Assembly (NCBI GenBank): GCA_013397935.1
Contig: VZRN01011462.1
Span: forward strand, 1,035,084-1,099,083
Reading direction: 5' to 3'
Origin: Dasyornis broadbenti
Taxonomy: Eukaryota > Chordata > Aves > Passeriformes > Dasyornithidae
DNA: 64,000 nucleotides
Made by a program: the position numbers and the translations under genes. Position 1 is the first letter of the stretch; each line of letters starts with the position of its first letter. The notes beneath the pieces are model-generated. The model ran no database searches, was not told the origin of the DNA, and saw nothing but the letters and a program-made list of their open reading frames with translations. Positions 25,088-39,600 of this stretch are shown here, piece by piece.

Positions 25088-25650
25088 CGTTTGTGCACCG
25101 CAGGAGCCAAGCTTCCAGGTAGGAAATGCTGAGGTCTAATTTAAGATACTTACTTCAAGAGAGAACATTAGAAAACCTTTTTAGTTCATGGGGCTGTGTT
25201 ATAGAAATCCATAACTGTGCTGGACTATTCTGCATAAACACGTATTTAATTTTATAGCTGACAAGAAATAAGAAAAGCCCTCTCACCATCCAACAACAAA
25301 GCAATATTTTTCATACTTTAAATAAAAGAAAAATTAGCTTTTATTTTCAATATACACTTACCAAAGAAAAGGAATAAATCTAAGAGGAGATATTTTTTCA
25401 AACACTGCCAAATGCAAAAGCTTCATTTGAAACATTAAGATTTTAACTTTCTAATACTGTTTAACTCTGTTTTATCTATCTAGCAATTAGTCTATCAATC
25501 CAGACATAATATAATCCCACAGGAAACAATCTTTATATATATGAATATATGTATATGTCTCAGGTTAGCTTGTGAGTGATTAAAGCTTTGTACCAGGAAT
25601 ATTCATCTCTCTTAGGCAGACCAGGCGGTACATAGAGATGTCTGTGCAAA

Positions 25651-25675
25651 CACACACACACACACACACACACAC
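25651..25675. repeat. CA dinucleotide repeat
   Basis: Twelve and a half perfect CA units, the longest clean CA run in the window and a likely polymorphic microsatellite. Confidence 0.97.
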
Positions 25676-25779
25676 TTTCTCCCTCCTTTAAAAACCCTTA
25701 TGTCACACAGAAAATAATCCTTACCATGCACCACCAGTGAGTCTTTATGGCCTATCCTCAGAATTTCAAACTGCAGCAA

Positions 25780-26530
25780 TTTCACTGGGAATTAATGGGC
25801 GGAATGATATGATACATTGAACAAATACATCTGTTCTTACTCCCGCGGCTGAAAGCTAACGTTTGTGCAAATGAATGTTCCAGCACTACAGCCAAAAAGT
25901 GTTCCCAACCCCAGTAGTTCCTCCGCTTTAATTTGTCCAACAACATAATCTACGTTCCATTTACAGAAATCTATTTGGAACTGCCATCATCTTTCAAACG
26001 TTTAGTATAATTCATAAAATGTAGCAACTGCTTAACAAGGAAAAATATACATATTCTAAATGTATGGGTGATCTTTAGACAAATCTCAGCATCACTTCAT
26101 AATTATATACTACAAGTTTTAATTAACTAAAGCTCTGAAAATCATAATGCCTTATTAAAATGCAATTAATCCTTTGATTAAAAAACAAAAAGCACAAGTA
26201 TTTACAACAAAAACACAAGTAGAATAATTACAAATATCATGTACCCATTTCTTTTATTTGGGTGTCACTTATGATGTCTCACGTTCCCTTCATTAATTCA
26301 AATACACACATTATCTCAAATCCACAGCAGACTGAGTGACAGTGGCCACCAAACACACAGCACTATATCCTATTGATTTCTGCAAATCCTGAACAATGCC
26401 ATTTGCATGCTTGTTTCTGTAATAATAAAGATATGCCATTCAGAATTAAAGCACCGGCCAGACTAGTGGCAACTAATTGTGTTGTGTGTAATGAGTGCAA
26501 TTTCAATTTGATATAACCCTCAGCTTTTCT
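25780..26530. promoter_or_regulatory. candidate conserved noncoding block
   Basis: Non-repetitive AT-rich sequence with many homeobox-type cores (attaat, taattg, aattaa), an octamer-like atttgcatgc at about 26401-26410, and preserved CpGs in ctcccgcggctgaaag. The run ends with a clean pyrimidine-AG (cttttcttacag at about 26524-26535). There is no coding frame. The resemblance to vertebrate distal enhancers is an inference and is not measured. Confidence 0.35.
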
Positions 26531-29500
26531 TACAGCACTCGCTAAGTACTTTCAAGTCTTTGTGGGGAAATAATTGATTTTTTTGTGCTGTGGGCACAAG
26601 AAAATTATTATGATCTTTTGAATAATGCCAAAGAAAGGACCATGAATGATTTAAATTGGTATATGAAGAAGGCTTCACTGTGGATTGCAGTTTGACTGAC
26701 ATCCCACTAATGTAGTATCTAGATTAGCAATTTTTAAGGAGGCAGCTAATATAAAACTGGTAAAACGGAAAACATTGCTAACAGGGATTTCGTATTTGTT
26801 ATTCAGTGAGGAATAACAATATGGGGATTTAAGGCATGTCAGACAAACACTATACTATTACATAATTGCCCTCACTATTTTCTTTTATGGCACATGTATT
26901 GAAGGGTATGTTTCAACTGATAAATTACACATTTAAAATATGTAGATACAATGGTACAGTACTAGGTTATCACAGCAGCTAAAGTCCATTGGATATGTTG
27001 GTCTGTAACCACCACGTACAAAACCTTTTGTTTTGCATGATTGTGACAGAAAGGTTAGCAAACTTCCAAAAATTACTCTTCTGAAGAACTGAGATAATTG
27101 CCTTTCCTTTCAAAGGAAGGAAATCTTTTTCCTAAACTGCTGCCCACACCAGAGCACAACCTGCCCATTTTATCCCCTGCCAGGTAAGTTTGATTCAAGA
27201 ATGAAAAGTCAGAAACAGGTCTCAGCCATCTAAAGCAGCACCCCGAGCCAAATTCACCCAAATCACCTTCTGTACATAACTAATTGCGGATTGTTTCCAT
27301 CTGAAATACAACTCCCTCTCTCCTTTCTTTTTCTTTTCAACTGACAAATACATTTTATGTAGCAAAAGTGGTGAATAAATTAAGGACATTATCCACATTC
27401 CACCTTAAAATGCATACCTTCCAAATCTTATTCTTCAGAGGAGGGAATGTTGTTAATTTAGTTGGTCATAACTAAATAGTTTCTAATCTGGAGCAGGAGT
27501 CTGCTGAGAATATTGGACAGTTTAAAGGTTAATCACCATCGCCTGGTTACACAAGTGAGGCAGAACTAATTCCTCCAAAGGCAAATGGCTTGCAGTTTTA
27601 TCAGCAGTGCAGATTAGAAGTGTTAATATACAGAATAGAATGGATGCTCAAGGGCCAGTTTTCCCTTATCGGCAAACTTTGCAACAGAACTCAGCTACTG
27701 CACAACCTCTGCACTTTCTATAATAAGGCCCCTCATTTTGCCTCTCGAGCAGAACTATCAAACAATCCTCCCCAAACCACTGCCACCAAAATCAGGGTAT
27801 TACAGACCACAGCTAATTGGAAGATCACTATAATGAAGTAAAAGATAAAATACTTTGGCTGCTGGCCTAAAATGTGGATCAGCACAACATAGGAAGCTAT
27901 CTGGCTATGTCACATTCTGAGAGATTTACATAAACAATAAACTCAAACCAACAGCCCCCAAAAATACATCTTTGTTTACAGTAAATGCAACCTAAAGCAC
28001 TGGTTATAAAATCTGGGGGGATTTACATATTCAGCATTATTATTAACAGAGCAGACTCCACCAGATATATGTAACTTTATGTGTGCAGTGCAAGGAGATA
28101 AAATAAAGGTGGGATATGTAAGCACACATGTTGTAAAACATTTACGTATTTATGTTGCTCCATGTACACTAGAATACATTTGTTACTGCAGCTCATCACA
28201 GCACACAGACTCTTGCTTGACTTTTTGAAGGCTGCTCTATGCTGCAGATGTTTTTTGTCAGAAAACAAGAAAGGAAAGGGGAAGATCCATAAGTGCTACA
28301 TGCTATTTCCCAAATAAAATATGCTGACAGAAAAGCCTACCTAAAAAGACAAGAAAAAGAAAAGGTACTTTATATATATGCATCAAGGAGAAAAATAGGC
28401 AATTCTGCTCAATAAATAAGAAGAATAGTCAGTTTAGAGAAAAGTCATACAAAATATCACAGTAATCATCTTTGTGTAAGAAACCTGAGGATATTGAGCA
28501 TACATTTTACTAACATTGAGCCTGAGCCTGCTCCTGCTGAATAAGCAGGGACTTCTGCCACTGACAGAAGTGGGCTCCAGATAAACTCTGTAAGTTCTCT
28601 TGGAGCTCTGGTAAAACTGTCCAGGCTGTCCTCTCTGCACATCTCCTGAGTCACCACCTCATTAAAACTTTGCCCCATCTGTCCTGTTTCTTCACCCCAT
28701 GTGGGCTCCAGCAGAGGAAAATACTTCAGGACACTAAGTACTGAAGTCCCATTCATATCTAAGTTTGGTTCAGGAGGGGGAAGCAAAATATAATGAATTG
28801 AATTATTTTCCTAAAAGAAAGGACTGTTATTTTTAATGTGAGATATATAGCACTATAATTAACCAGAAAATCTGATTCCTTCTAAGACTGCCACAGAGGA
28901 AGAAGTAATTTTTTATAGAGAAACAACTTTTCCTTGGCTGTGAACCTCTAGAAGATATGTAACACTGTCATGCTTTGCCCAGGGAAGCAGCAAAAGGAAC
29001 ACACAAAAGATGTAGACAATAGACCATTTAGCCTCATCTTACCTACTACAACAAATATGTTTGAAACTGGAATTGGGGAACTACAAAACCTTGATAGCTA
29101 GCAACAGAAAACATCACCTCTCATATACATTTTGATGTTCTTTAAGAATAATTTAATCACATACATGAAAGTATAACACATTAGGTGTAACAGAAGTAGA
29201 ACGAAGAAATTGCCTTTTGAGAAGCATTTATGCTTGGGCAGAGTGTGCCCATCGCTTAATATTTCAGAATAGAAGAACACACCTATCTAGATTCACGGTT
29301 AGTCATCACTGATTGTTACCAGAGCAAAAACACTCTCAAATCCTCACAGTTCAAAACAAATAAATGCCTTGTTGTCATCATACCAGATTGGCATCTCCTT
29401 TCCCTTCCCAAAACTTGGGTAAACTTGAGTTTTACAGTGCCACCTGAGAACCTGCTGCTCTGCAGAGACTATAAGATGCACTGCTCCACCAGCCAAGGAA

Positions 29501-31689
29501 CTATCCATCTGATTCAAGGCTGACACACTCCTGATCCCCCAAGGCACATTAGTTCATCTTCACTGACACAGAATCACACAAAAAAAAGGGAGATGGTATC
29601 TATAGCAAGGATCATAACTATTTAAGGGAAAAACACGGTAAAAAATTATTTTCAAGTAGCGGTGTGTAGACATGGCTGTTAATGGAACACACCATCACAA
29701 ATAAAACAAAGCAGAAGTTTGGCTCTGATCTCGTGTTGTAATTGGATGTAGGTGCATTGCAGAGATGAAATTGAATACAACTTCATCACCAAGTAGATTA
29801 GATGAAAACATTCATAGCTACTATAAAAACATCCATAGCCATGGGCAGTACCACTAAGGACTCTAAAGAACTTGCAGATTGAGAGCGACCATACTAAAAG
29901 CTTGAAAAATTTCATTAAAAGTGAATTCTAAAGACTAGTACTGACCATCCCCTTCCCTCATGTGGGCCCCATCAGATGATTTTACCAGCTAGAGGGAGCG
30001 TCCAGCACCATCTTACCAGTAGGCTCAAAAATTTCTCCAACGCATTTAACATTTTGTAAAGGTAACAAAGACATTTACCATCACACACACACACACAAAA
30101 TCACTCTACTGCTCCCAAAAATTAAGATTACAGACTTCACCCTGACTGAAAAAATCTTATTAAAACTTCTCATTGGAAAAATAGCCAGTAGTGTAATCAG
30201 ATAACACCAGTGAGAATTTATAAGCTTTCAAGAACAAGGAGCAACCTGTCAATCAAACGAGACATCCTTTGAGGGACACACCAAACCTACTAATAGGTGA
30301 CTGAACATCTCCCACTCTACAAAATCCACATATACACTCAGAGGAAAAAAAACCCCACAACACATTGGGGAAAACATGCAGATGCCAGGAAGCAAACAGA
30401 ATGAAACCGACACAAATTGATAAATTAAGGACTTTGGTTTCTCATGGAGCTTTTCAAATAGTCCTTCCTTTTCCTGTCTATCCAACATGAGGAATAAAAT
30501 TAAAAACAACACAGAGCAGAGGCTACAGAGGAAGGTATCATCTGTTGACCACAGGCACTAGTATCTTTCTTCTCATCTATGTTTGCGAACAACATTGTTC
30601 ATTTGTAGCTAGTGTTGCCATCCATCAAGCACTAACATAGCTCTGGAGGGATTAATCATGTCCTGGCAGAAGGTTGTCCAAAATGACCAATTAGAGATTT
30701 CTGTCTTCAACGTTTCCAACTACAGGATTCTTGGAGACCAGTGACTTGAACCTAGTGATTCAGAACAGCAGGAGATACAGCTGGTTTCAGTCAGAACAGA
30801 AAATACTCACTCCATCTAGCCACAGTCCTTATACAAGCCCTGTCATAAGAATATTCCAGTGCCTTTATTGTTTGCAAGCTCTTAGAGACAGGAAGGTTTG
30901 TTGTATATATATCTCTGCACTTGGTTCATTTTGCATATCCACCAAATATGGGGAAAAGTAAATGAGTGGCATGATCTCAGGAAGTTCATCTATATAATTA
31001 TAAACAATGGATAAATTTCATTGAAAAAAATGGAAGCGAAAATGTTTGAAAAATTGAGGAAGACAGATGCAAGAATCTCTTGTAGTCTGGTCTGAGAACA
31101 ATCTAACTGGAATTTGCCACTGAATGGATATATCATTTCATGTCTGCATACTCCTTGGCAAGGCTGAAAAATGTCCATGGGCTTCTGTCAGTTATTTTCC
31201 TCTTATTCAGAACTGCACCGTCATTTGGAGGTAATCACGCAGTTCTTTGCCTCCAGCACTCAGCCTGAACAGTTTAAGTATCTCTTCATGGAGCCCACAG
31301 GCTACTCTTCTATCAAGAGTTTATTAGTGTTCAACCCTGCCAGACCAATACTCTGTCTATTTTTTTTTTGTCTCAGATCACAATGACTGCATAGATACTT
31401 TAAAGAAAACATGGCAATATTTTGGACATATTCCCACTTCTTCTCATCATATAGCTGTCAATCATCAGATATGTTCTAGAACTATTTTACTATTGAAGAT
31501 ACAGAGATAGCATTATCCCTAATGACATTAATCAATTTTTGCCACAAGATCCAGATGCCCTGTTCCCATTTGGCATCAGGTAGCACATACTAAAGTTTAC
31601 ACAGCCTCAAGGGGAAACTGGGCAAGACTATAGAGCAGAAATGTATACAGGATTTTTAAACACTTCGGAACTGCAACCATTTCAGGAAA
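26531..31689. other. gene-free intergenic stretch
   Basis: No exon, RNA gene or dated transposon was recognised. It contains a (CA)8 run at 30082-30097 and several A-runs. The 106-codon minus frame at 28466-28786 is unsupported. Confidence 0.65.
30082..30097. repeat. CA dinucleotide repeat
   Basis: Eight CA units (cacacacacacacaca), an ordinary short microsatellite. Confidence 0.95.
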
Positions 31690-31875
31690 TTCCTCAGCCA
31701 TGAGTAGCTGAAAGCTTGGAGAATACTTAGGGGGAGGCATCAGATATGCAAGGCTGGTTCTCTGCTCTTCTCTGCATACCCACTTATGGCTATTGTTGGA
31801 GCCAGGATATTGGACTACACTGACCTTTGTTCTGAACCAGTATGCCTCTTATGTTCTTATTATGTTCTTATGTTA
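31690..31875 (+). mobile_element. CR1 LINE 3' end with terminal repeat
   Basis: The segment ggagccaggatattggacta, then cactgacctttgttctga accagtatg, followed by repeated cttatgttcttattatgttc, matches the 3' untranslated end of older CR1 families of birds, turtles and crocodiles (a ggacctttggtctgacccag-type segment followed by a short direct repeat). CR1 elements end in such repeats rather than a poly(A) tail. The plus orientation is set by the repeat lying at the right edge. The 5' boundary is not clear. Confidence 0.8.
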
Positions 31876-34800
31876 AGTAGGAAAAGAATTTAGCCTCTGG
31901 ATAACACCCGGTTGTGCTTGAATTCAGCAGCAAAATTCCTTTCTATTGTTTGAGATTTGAAAAATTAATTACCAAAAAAAGAAGTGTGCACACCAGTATA
32001 TAAAGTTGTGTTGGTACCAGACGTAGAAGATTAATTTTTTTTATAATTAAGCACCTCACAGGATTCTTTTCACCCCCAAAAACATGTAAGCCAACCCCTG
32101 TTCCAGACTCCAGCAAAATTGACCAGTATTAAGGTATTTTAAATAGATCTCTGCACCATCCACCTAAGAAAGGATTCAATAGCAAGAATTTCTGAGTGTG
32201 AAGTCTCAAGAGATTTTAGGCAGAAAAGTTCTGTTCATGGCCTTGCAATCTTCGCCAGAATACGTATGGTTTCTTAGATCTTTAGATCCATACTCTGGGC
32301 TAATCTGGACATTGGCAATTTAGTCGCAGCTCATAGAGTGGTATTGCTGGTTTATAATGGTTTTTTGAATTACGTAATTTTATAATGACATGATTTTAAC
32401 GCTGTTCAGATCTCTTCAGCCCCCTTCACTGAAATTTTTTGGAGAAGCATAACAAGTTTTGGAAATACTTTGAACCTCTCAGTGATTATCAAGTTTGATT
32501 GTCTCACTGTCTTCAACAAATTCTGTTCCATGGATACTGCGTTGCAAGGTAAGTATTTAGGTACTTCTGGAAACCAAGGTCTATGTAAGCACTGTGAATA
32601 AATATTTGGCTACTATTTTGAAGACAATAACAACTTGCGTCGAGGGTCAGGATGCCTTACAGAAGGTTTTTAAAAACACAGAAAAAGTGCAACAGGAACT
32701 ATATAAACCTAATTGCATGACAGGGAATTCTGGGTCATATATTAAAATGGGCATGCAGACATCATTACTTATCAGCAACACATGAGGAATTTATTTCATC
32801 CACACATCACAGTTTGAAGCTGGAAAGCAATCTTGCATAGCTGTTTGTTTTGGTGGAACTGTACAAGCTGAAGTGAAATCAGACAAAACCACACGCAACA
32901 GCAGAAAAACAGAAGAGGCTTTATTCTAAGTGTTTCTGAGCTTGGCATAGGAATAAGGAAATTAGAACATGATGAATATTAATATTTAGATTGCCTGTGC
33001 ATCAAGAGGTAAAACATCTCAGAAAAGCTACTTCTGCTATGCATATCAACCTCTTATCCTTTGATCTTTTGTTATACAAACAGTAGTAAGATAAATACAC
33101 ACATGGAGCACAAAAACCTACACTTTTTCACAATGTCACATCAAATGAGGGATTCTTTTGACTTTTTTTTCCAGACCTGTTCATGTGCACCATTTCTTCA
33201 TGCCTCATTTGCTATAAAAATATTGGTCAATGAACAATGAATAAGTAGACATATTTCATTGTATAACCGAGAGTGAACTGTCCTTTTAGGTTTGTCTTCA
33301 TTTTGCAAGGCCATGTATCTTAACCTTGATAATGTCTGTTTACATCAATAAAGTCAATTTACTGAATTGTATTTGCAGAGTTATTTATTTACACTTTAAT
33401 CGTTAGAGAGCCAGACATTTACTATAGAAAATTGTGAATCAAGTTTCACAGAAACTTCAAACATGCATGAATCTGATGTGCTCTGCTTCAAGACATGTCT
33501 AACTTTGACCATAGCAGGTCTGCTCTTCTACTAACAACTGCCTAGAGCACCTTCTGAACTGGAGGTGTAAATACCTGAGGTGTGTGGGGGGGAAATTGTT
33601 TCAGCTTTTGGAAGTCCTTTATTTCTGTCTCCTCCTCCTCCATGAGAGGCTTAATAGAAAATGTGAACAAATACAACTGACTTGTGGAAAACTCACAGAC
33701 AAGACACACACAAAGTATAACCCAGAGTAGATATTTTTTATATTTTTAGAAAGATATATTATGTTAAAACAAGTCCTTATCCAGCTACTTCATTCTTGCT
33801 GAGGTCATTTGATTAAACAACTCCCCAAATAGAACTATCAATATTATCTACACTATAAACTAACCAAATTAATTGGAATGAGAACAAGATTTATATACAG
33901 AAGAGAAAATAGACTGATACCAAATGTTGGCTGCAGTTATTAACCAAGTCAGCAGGTAAAGCCTACATGCTGGTTAAACATCTGGAAGAAGAATGTAGCA
34001 TTTACACTGAAGATGGATATGATTGCATCAGTAAAAGAATCTATTTCTTGGAAAAATATAACAAAAATGAGCAGGCCCATTCACCAGGCATCGCTGGTGA
34101 ATGTCACTAAGGTACTACTTGGAGCAATATCTCGTTTTCTTTGCAGGGATTCTCACAGATATCGTAAAAGTACCTGCCCCATGTTTGATATTTAAAAAGT
34201 AACAAGGAAATTTAGAGTTTCTTGAAGCATTTCTCATGTCCAGTTCCATTTCCATTCAGGCCAAAAATGTGGAATACTTTTTCTGGCAAATGCATAATGA
34301 CCCACTGGCTGAACTTCATGTAGGTGAGGTAGAGTTAGATGCTATAGAAGGGAATGAGAAGTGTAACTTCGCTTGCCGATCATCAATAAGAAAAATTGAG
34401 CCCTTTGTTATTTGTATTGGCAATCTGGCTGTGTGGTTAGGTTTTAAGGTAGTGTAAAACTGGGAGGGAGCAAAGGATAGCTGAGCATCTTTACAGAAGT
34501 TCCTAGCCTTAAAATACAAGTTCCTGTCCTTAGCTCTGTGGTGCAAGCTCTTCTCTCAAGGACAAACTTCATTAAGATTGTGTAGCCTTCATCATCTCTA
34601 ACTCAAAGCAGCCTACCCAGTCAGAAACCAAAATCGTTGCAGTATGACAGGCTTGCAAAACAGTTTGTCTCACTGGCATCTGTGCTGGCCACCAACCAGT
34701 TTCCTGATGGCATTTAAGGTTGTTGACTTAAAGCCATGCTGGCAATTTATCAGTGGCGGAGGGAGTTGAGTGGGAGGTACCTTTCTGCCCCTGTTGACAA

Positions 34801-36458
34801 GACTCAGGATGGAACATGCTCGATAATACATGAAAGAGTAACTTGGTGCTGCCCACGTTGCCTCCCATCAGCACGGTGACTGCATCCACCCTAAGAGCCC
34901 TAAATGGCATTCTGTTTGTGCAGAGGTTGCCTCTCTCCTGTTTAAATGGAGCAGTGATAATCAGTGAGGATGCTTAACCTGAAAAAGAATATGAGATCAG
35001 GAACCTGGACTCAAAAAATTCTTTCTCCCTAGAGCAGATGCCTAGAGCCAAAAAAAAATAAGAGTCAAAGATACAATTTTCAGGGGTCTTAGAGCTCTCA
35101 TATTGTGATGGGGTTTAAAATTCCAACGAAGACCAAAGTGCACAAATATTTTTTAGATTTGGGCCCCCAAAATTTAAAATATAAAGTAGATTTTGCTTTC
35201 AGTTAGTTAAGATGCGTCATTAAGCTTTAACTTTCAATTTTTACATCATTCTACAGTACCTAAAACAATATTTAAAGACATTAAAAAAAAAAAAAGGTTT
35301 GGAAAGAGGAAAGTGAAAAGTCTGTATTCCCAAAGACATCAAAACAAGATGTTTTGATAATGCCAGGAAATTTTAATAAAAATTTTTTGTCCAAATTCTC
35401 TTATAAGGAAATGAGATGATTTCATATAGTATTTTGATTTTCACTAATTGCGTTTACTTTAGTAACATAGTACAAAGAATTCATAGAAGGATGAAATAAT
35501 GCATATTAATCAAGCAAAATGTTAGCTTATTTTAACCTATCAAGAGAAGTACAGCTCATCTCCAGATAAGACTGCTAAGCAGAAATACTCAGTGGAAGAA
35601 AGCATGCCATAGAAAGCAGGCAAAGGGAACTGGAAAAAGCAGAGCCTTGTGATTAAACAGATGGAATGAAAACATTTGGCAAATATCAGTGGTGGGCTAT
35701 TTTTTGATAGAGCTTTAGGTTTCTTTAGTGTGAGAAGTCAAATAGTTTGGCTAATAGTTACATGTGCACATTGAAATTAACATATAAGCATCAAAAAGGC
35801 ATTGCACTGAGGTTTTTAAGCAAAGAAGGAATCTTACTAAAGCTAGCACTGTCAAACTATGAAAGGTCCAGCAGCCTTGATGTCCCCTTCTAAAGATTTG
35901 CACTTCACCCTTCCCTACTTGCAGTTTCCTCTACATAGCAAGAGTATGTTGGAGGAGCTGAGGATTCTTCCAATGTCTGGGACCAGAGGTTTTGCACCAG
36001 TAGATCTGATAATTACAAGTTATACTGTATATGAAAGAACCACGATAGGAGGACAGATAATGGGAAAAGCAAAACAAATCTGACCTGGAAACACTACATT
36101 ATTCCCTGGAACTCTTCTTTCTCCTTGGTATGAGACATTGGGAGCGAGAGTTGTGCTGATTTCCTTGACATCGAGAAGAGTTTTGAATTCTTGAGCACAG
36201 AAGTAAATTAAAATTGTAAAAGCCAGTTACAACAAAGAGAAAACTATAGCAATGTGTCACTGTGTTTAGTATCTCTGTGCTCTGACTAGCATAGCACAAT
36301 TAAAGGATATTAAAGGCCTCTATATTTCTATCACAGTAGTGCAAAATTTAAAACAATAAAACAATAAACTGCTTTTTCATGTTGCCAAACTACCTTCCCC
36401 ACTCTTCTTATTCCCACCTCTGAAATTCTGCTTGAGTTCATCTTTACCTTGACCTTGC
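31876..36458. other. gene-free intergenic stretch
   Basis: No exon, RNA gene or further repeat was recognised. Open frames are shorter than about 77 codons. It contains an A13 run at 35283-35295. Confidence 0.65.
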
Positions 36459-36620
36459 TTCTGCTGAAATCCTTGTTCACATCTTAATCACTTCACATCT
36501 TGAATACCGCAATTCCTCCTATGGTTTGTCTAAATCCCAACTCTCTCTAAATGTCAAGAGGTCCAGAATGGTGCAGTCAGATTATTTTCTTGCTCCATGC
36601 ATGGATAAACAATATGATAG
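36459..36620 (+). mobile_element. fossil of an L2/L3-like LINE (end of reverse transcriptase)
   Basis: In one plus frame, ILVHILITSHLEYRNSSYGL followed by SKSQLS aligns with the block downstream of the catalytic core in L2, L3 and related non-LTR retrotransposons, usually of the form (V)HAFITSRLDYCNSLLxGLPKSxL. After a frame change the next segment (MVQSDY) falls where the family has VQNAAAR. No intact ORF remains. The exact clade (L2, L3 or CR1-like) cannot be settled by eye. Confidence 0.7.
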
Positions 36621-39600
36621 GAGGTGTGTTTATGTAGTAAAATGGAGAAGCTACAATAAAGATGAGGTGATCATATATAGAACAGGAATGGCAGAGAACA
36701 AATTAATATTCTCAGACATTACTGTGAAACAACAAAATGTCTGCTGAGATATACGCAGCACCAAGATCAAGAAACTTGGAGATCCCAGGCTGCTCCACCA
36801 CTGCAGACAACAAACATCTGCTGAGTGCCTTCGCTTCCCAAAACAGTAGCACACATTTGGTATCAAAATAGGCTCTAAGATCTTCAAAAGCACAAATGTA
36901 ACTGTCGTATAGGAAATGACTTTTTCTCTCTGCAGTCAAGGAGACAGACAACCCTTCAGGCTTGCTTGTCCAGCCAAAAGGCACCACATGGCATTTTGTT
37001 AACTATGCAGAACCAGTGTAAAGAAATTATTTGCCAGCAGAAGCTAGAGCACAGGTACCCTATGACACATTGTGCTGTTCCACAGTGATCCTAAAATTCT
37101 GCTTCAGAAAGATTTGTTATACAAGTTGTCCTGCTTTTCTGGGAGTCTTGTGAGTTGTTCTGCACTAAAACAAAGAAATGGAGTATATAGAAGATAAGAA
37201 AGTCCAGATGCCAGTAGCCCTACTTGAAATTGATGCAACACCGTGGCTACCTGATTTCTCTTGAATCAGTGAAAATAACTGTCAAATATTGTCGTGAATA
37301 CCGTCAGTAGAATACATTTTTATCCCATATTAATCACTATACATCCAACAGCAAAACTACTATGAGGCAAACTTAACTCCAGCAGTCTTTTCTTAATTCA
37401 TCCTGGCTCTTTCCATGCCTCTGACAAGTACTTTCTAGTGACATTAATCAAAGAAACATATCCTGACTACATTTTAAAAAACCCCAAAATAATAATTTAA
37501 CTCATGAATGCAAAAGAAGCCTCATTCATTGTTTCTATATACTCCAGAATCATACTCAGTTTTGTAAGAAAGCATTTGCCTTACCTGAATGTCAATTAAA
37601 AACCTCAAAACCAACAAATAAATCCCTCACTGAAACAGTACCACATCTCAAGAATGCTGCAAATCAATGAATCAAAACAGCATAGTTTGGATTATTCAAA
37701 TATTTCATTTCAGTAGTTTTGATGATTAAGTTTTTTTTCCATATTATTGGCACAAATCAGTGAAGAAAACTTTATTCTGAATCAAGGAGCAGAAAACTTC
37801 CAAGGAACAGTTCTAGCAAGTAGTTTCAGGTTCAAAAATTACTGAAAATAACCTCTTGCTGAAAGAAGCACATCTGCTTCCACCTCTATTTTTCAGTCGG
37901 TTTAGGAATAAAAAAAATCCCAACCAGCTGTAGCTATTTCTGCAAAACCAGTTAGCCAATCTGTTTCTGCCCACCTGTGGCTGCTCCTTCAGACAAAAAG
38001 CTTAGGCCTGGAACTGGGTGGTGACTTTGCTGCTGAAGATGAAGCTGAGTGCCCTAGAGCTGGTTTCAGCCTGGTTACATGCCCATCTAAGCCAATTTCC
38101 AATTATTTCAGGTGCAAGTTTTAGCATGTGCAGTAGCCCTCCCACTTTGTTTCCTCTCTTCATTACCATATGAAGACTTGCATTAGATGCCCAGAGGCAT
38201 TTTGCAAATGCAAGGATTTTCAATTACCCATCCTCTGACAGGCATCGTGTCATCTTTGTACAGCAGCTTTACATTTGTGAATGGGGGCTTGTGCGTCATT
38301 GTTGCCAGCAATGAATAACTACAGTCACTTTCCTCTCCTGCAGAACGTGAGCAGCAGCAACCCATGCCCTCTTGAGCAAGCTCTGCTTTCCATATTGCTG
38401 GATCTATCTGTGGTGCCAGCTGTGGACAGGAATTTTTTCAACAGTGCTTTTGCATCATGGTGCATTTCATCAGTGCTGCTCCTGTGTGTGCAAATGGAAA
38501 ACGTAACTATGGAGCCAGCAATATCTGAGGGATTAATATGATTTCTCATTAATGAGAACCCTGTGACCTTTGGTAAGGGATATATTTAGCCTGCTTGTTC
38601 TCTTTTTTTAGGTGAAGTATATTCTGCAACATGCTGTGATTTCTGGCCTATTGATTAATGGGTCTTTCCACCACAAGCAATCTTAATCTTTCTTAATTGC
38701 CTTAATGGCCTCATAGCCTCTCTTTTATACTCTCTGCCCACTATGTTGTTGTTGCAAATGCTTTTGTATCTTAACTTCGTGACTGTGAAGTCTATTGTTG
38801 CTCTTGTTCTTTCCATTCTTTAAACTCCTGTTTCAGGCTCCTAATATCTGTAGGTAATTTTTGGATGTAAATGTGCATACTTTATAAAACAATTGTCCAG
38901 AATTCATCAATAACGAGTGGATTTTTAAATAAATTCCTAGTATAGTTCTTCTTTTAGTTCCAGAGATCTGTAGTGTAGACTGACAGATTTATGTACATTG
39001 TTATCCAAATCTAAAATACTAAAATTCATGGCTAGTGTTCAAATACAGTTGTGAGAATCCCAGTTCTACAGTGTGTATAAGGCTTGAGTAAGACTGCCCT
39101 GGAACTGTTTGCTATGATATGTAGAATTAAAGATGAGGACTCCACAAATAAATATCTGGTTTGTGTCTCTGGTCTCTCCCAGGGGTTTATTTAGATACAA
39201 AAGAAGTGATAAGACAAGGAACTATCAGATTTTTTTACAGTACATGTCATTTAAATTGCACGATATCTGGGTCAGTAATGTTTGTTGGTCACTGTTTTAT
39301 TTGTGCTATGAAATAGAAAGGCAGAAGACAGACCAAGTAAATGACAGCAGTTGGTTTACTGGCTTAATTTTAAACCTACACTTTCTCTACATGAAGAGGT
39401 GGAATGCCAGCAGAAATATATGGACTGCCTGTGTCATCATTAGCCCATGGGCTAAATACAGTATCATCACATGAGGTTGACTCACACAGGGCAGACACTT
39501 GCAGGAGATGTACCCACACAAGAGAATAATTATAACAGAGGTGCTGTTGACATTCATAAGTGACCACAGGCTCAAAAATATTTACCCACAAAGTCTACTC

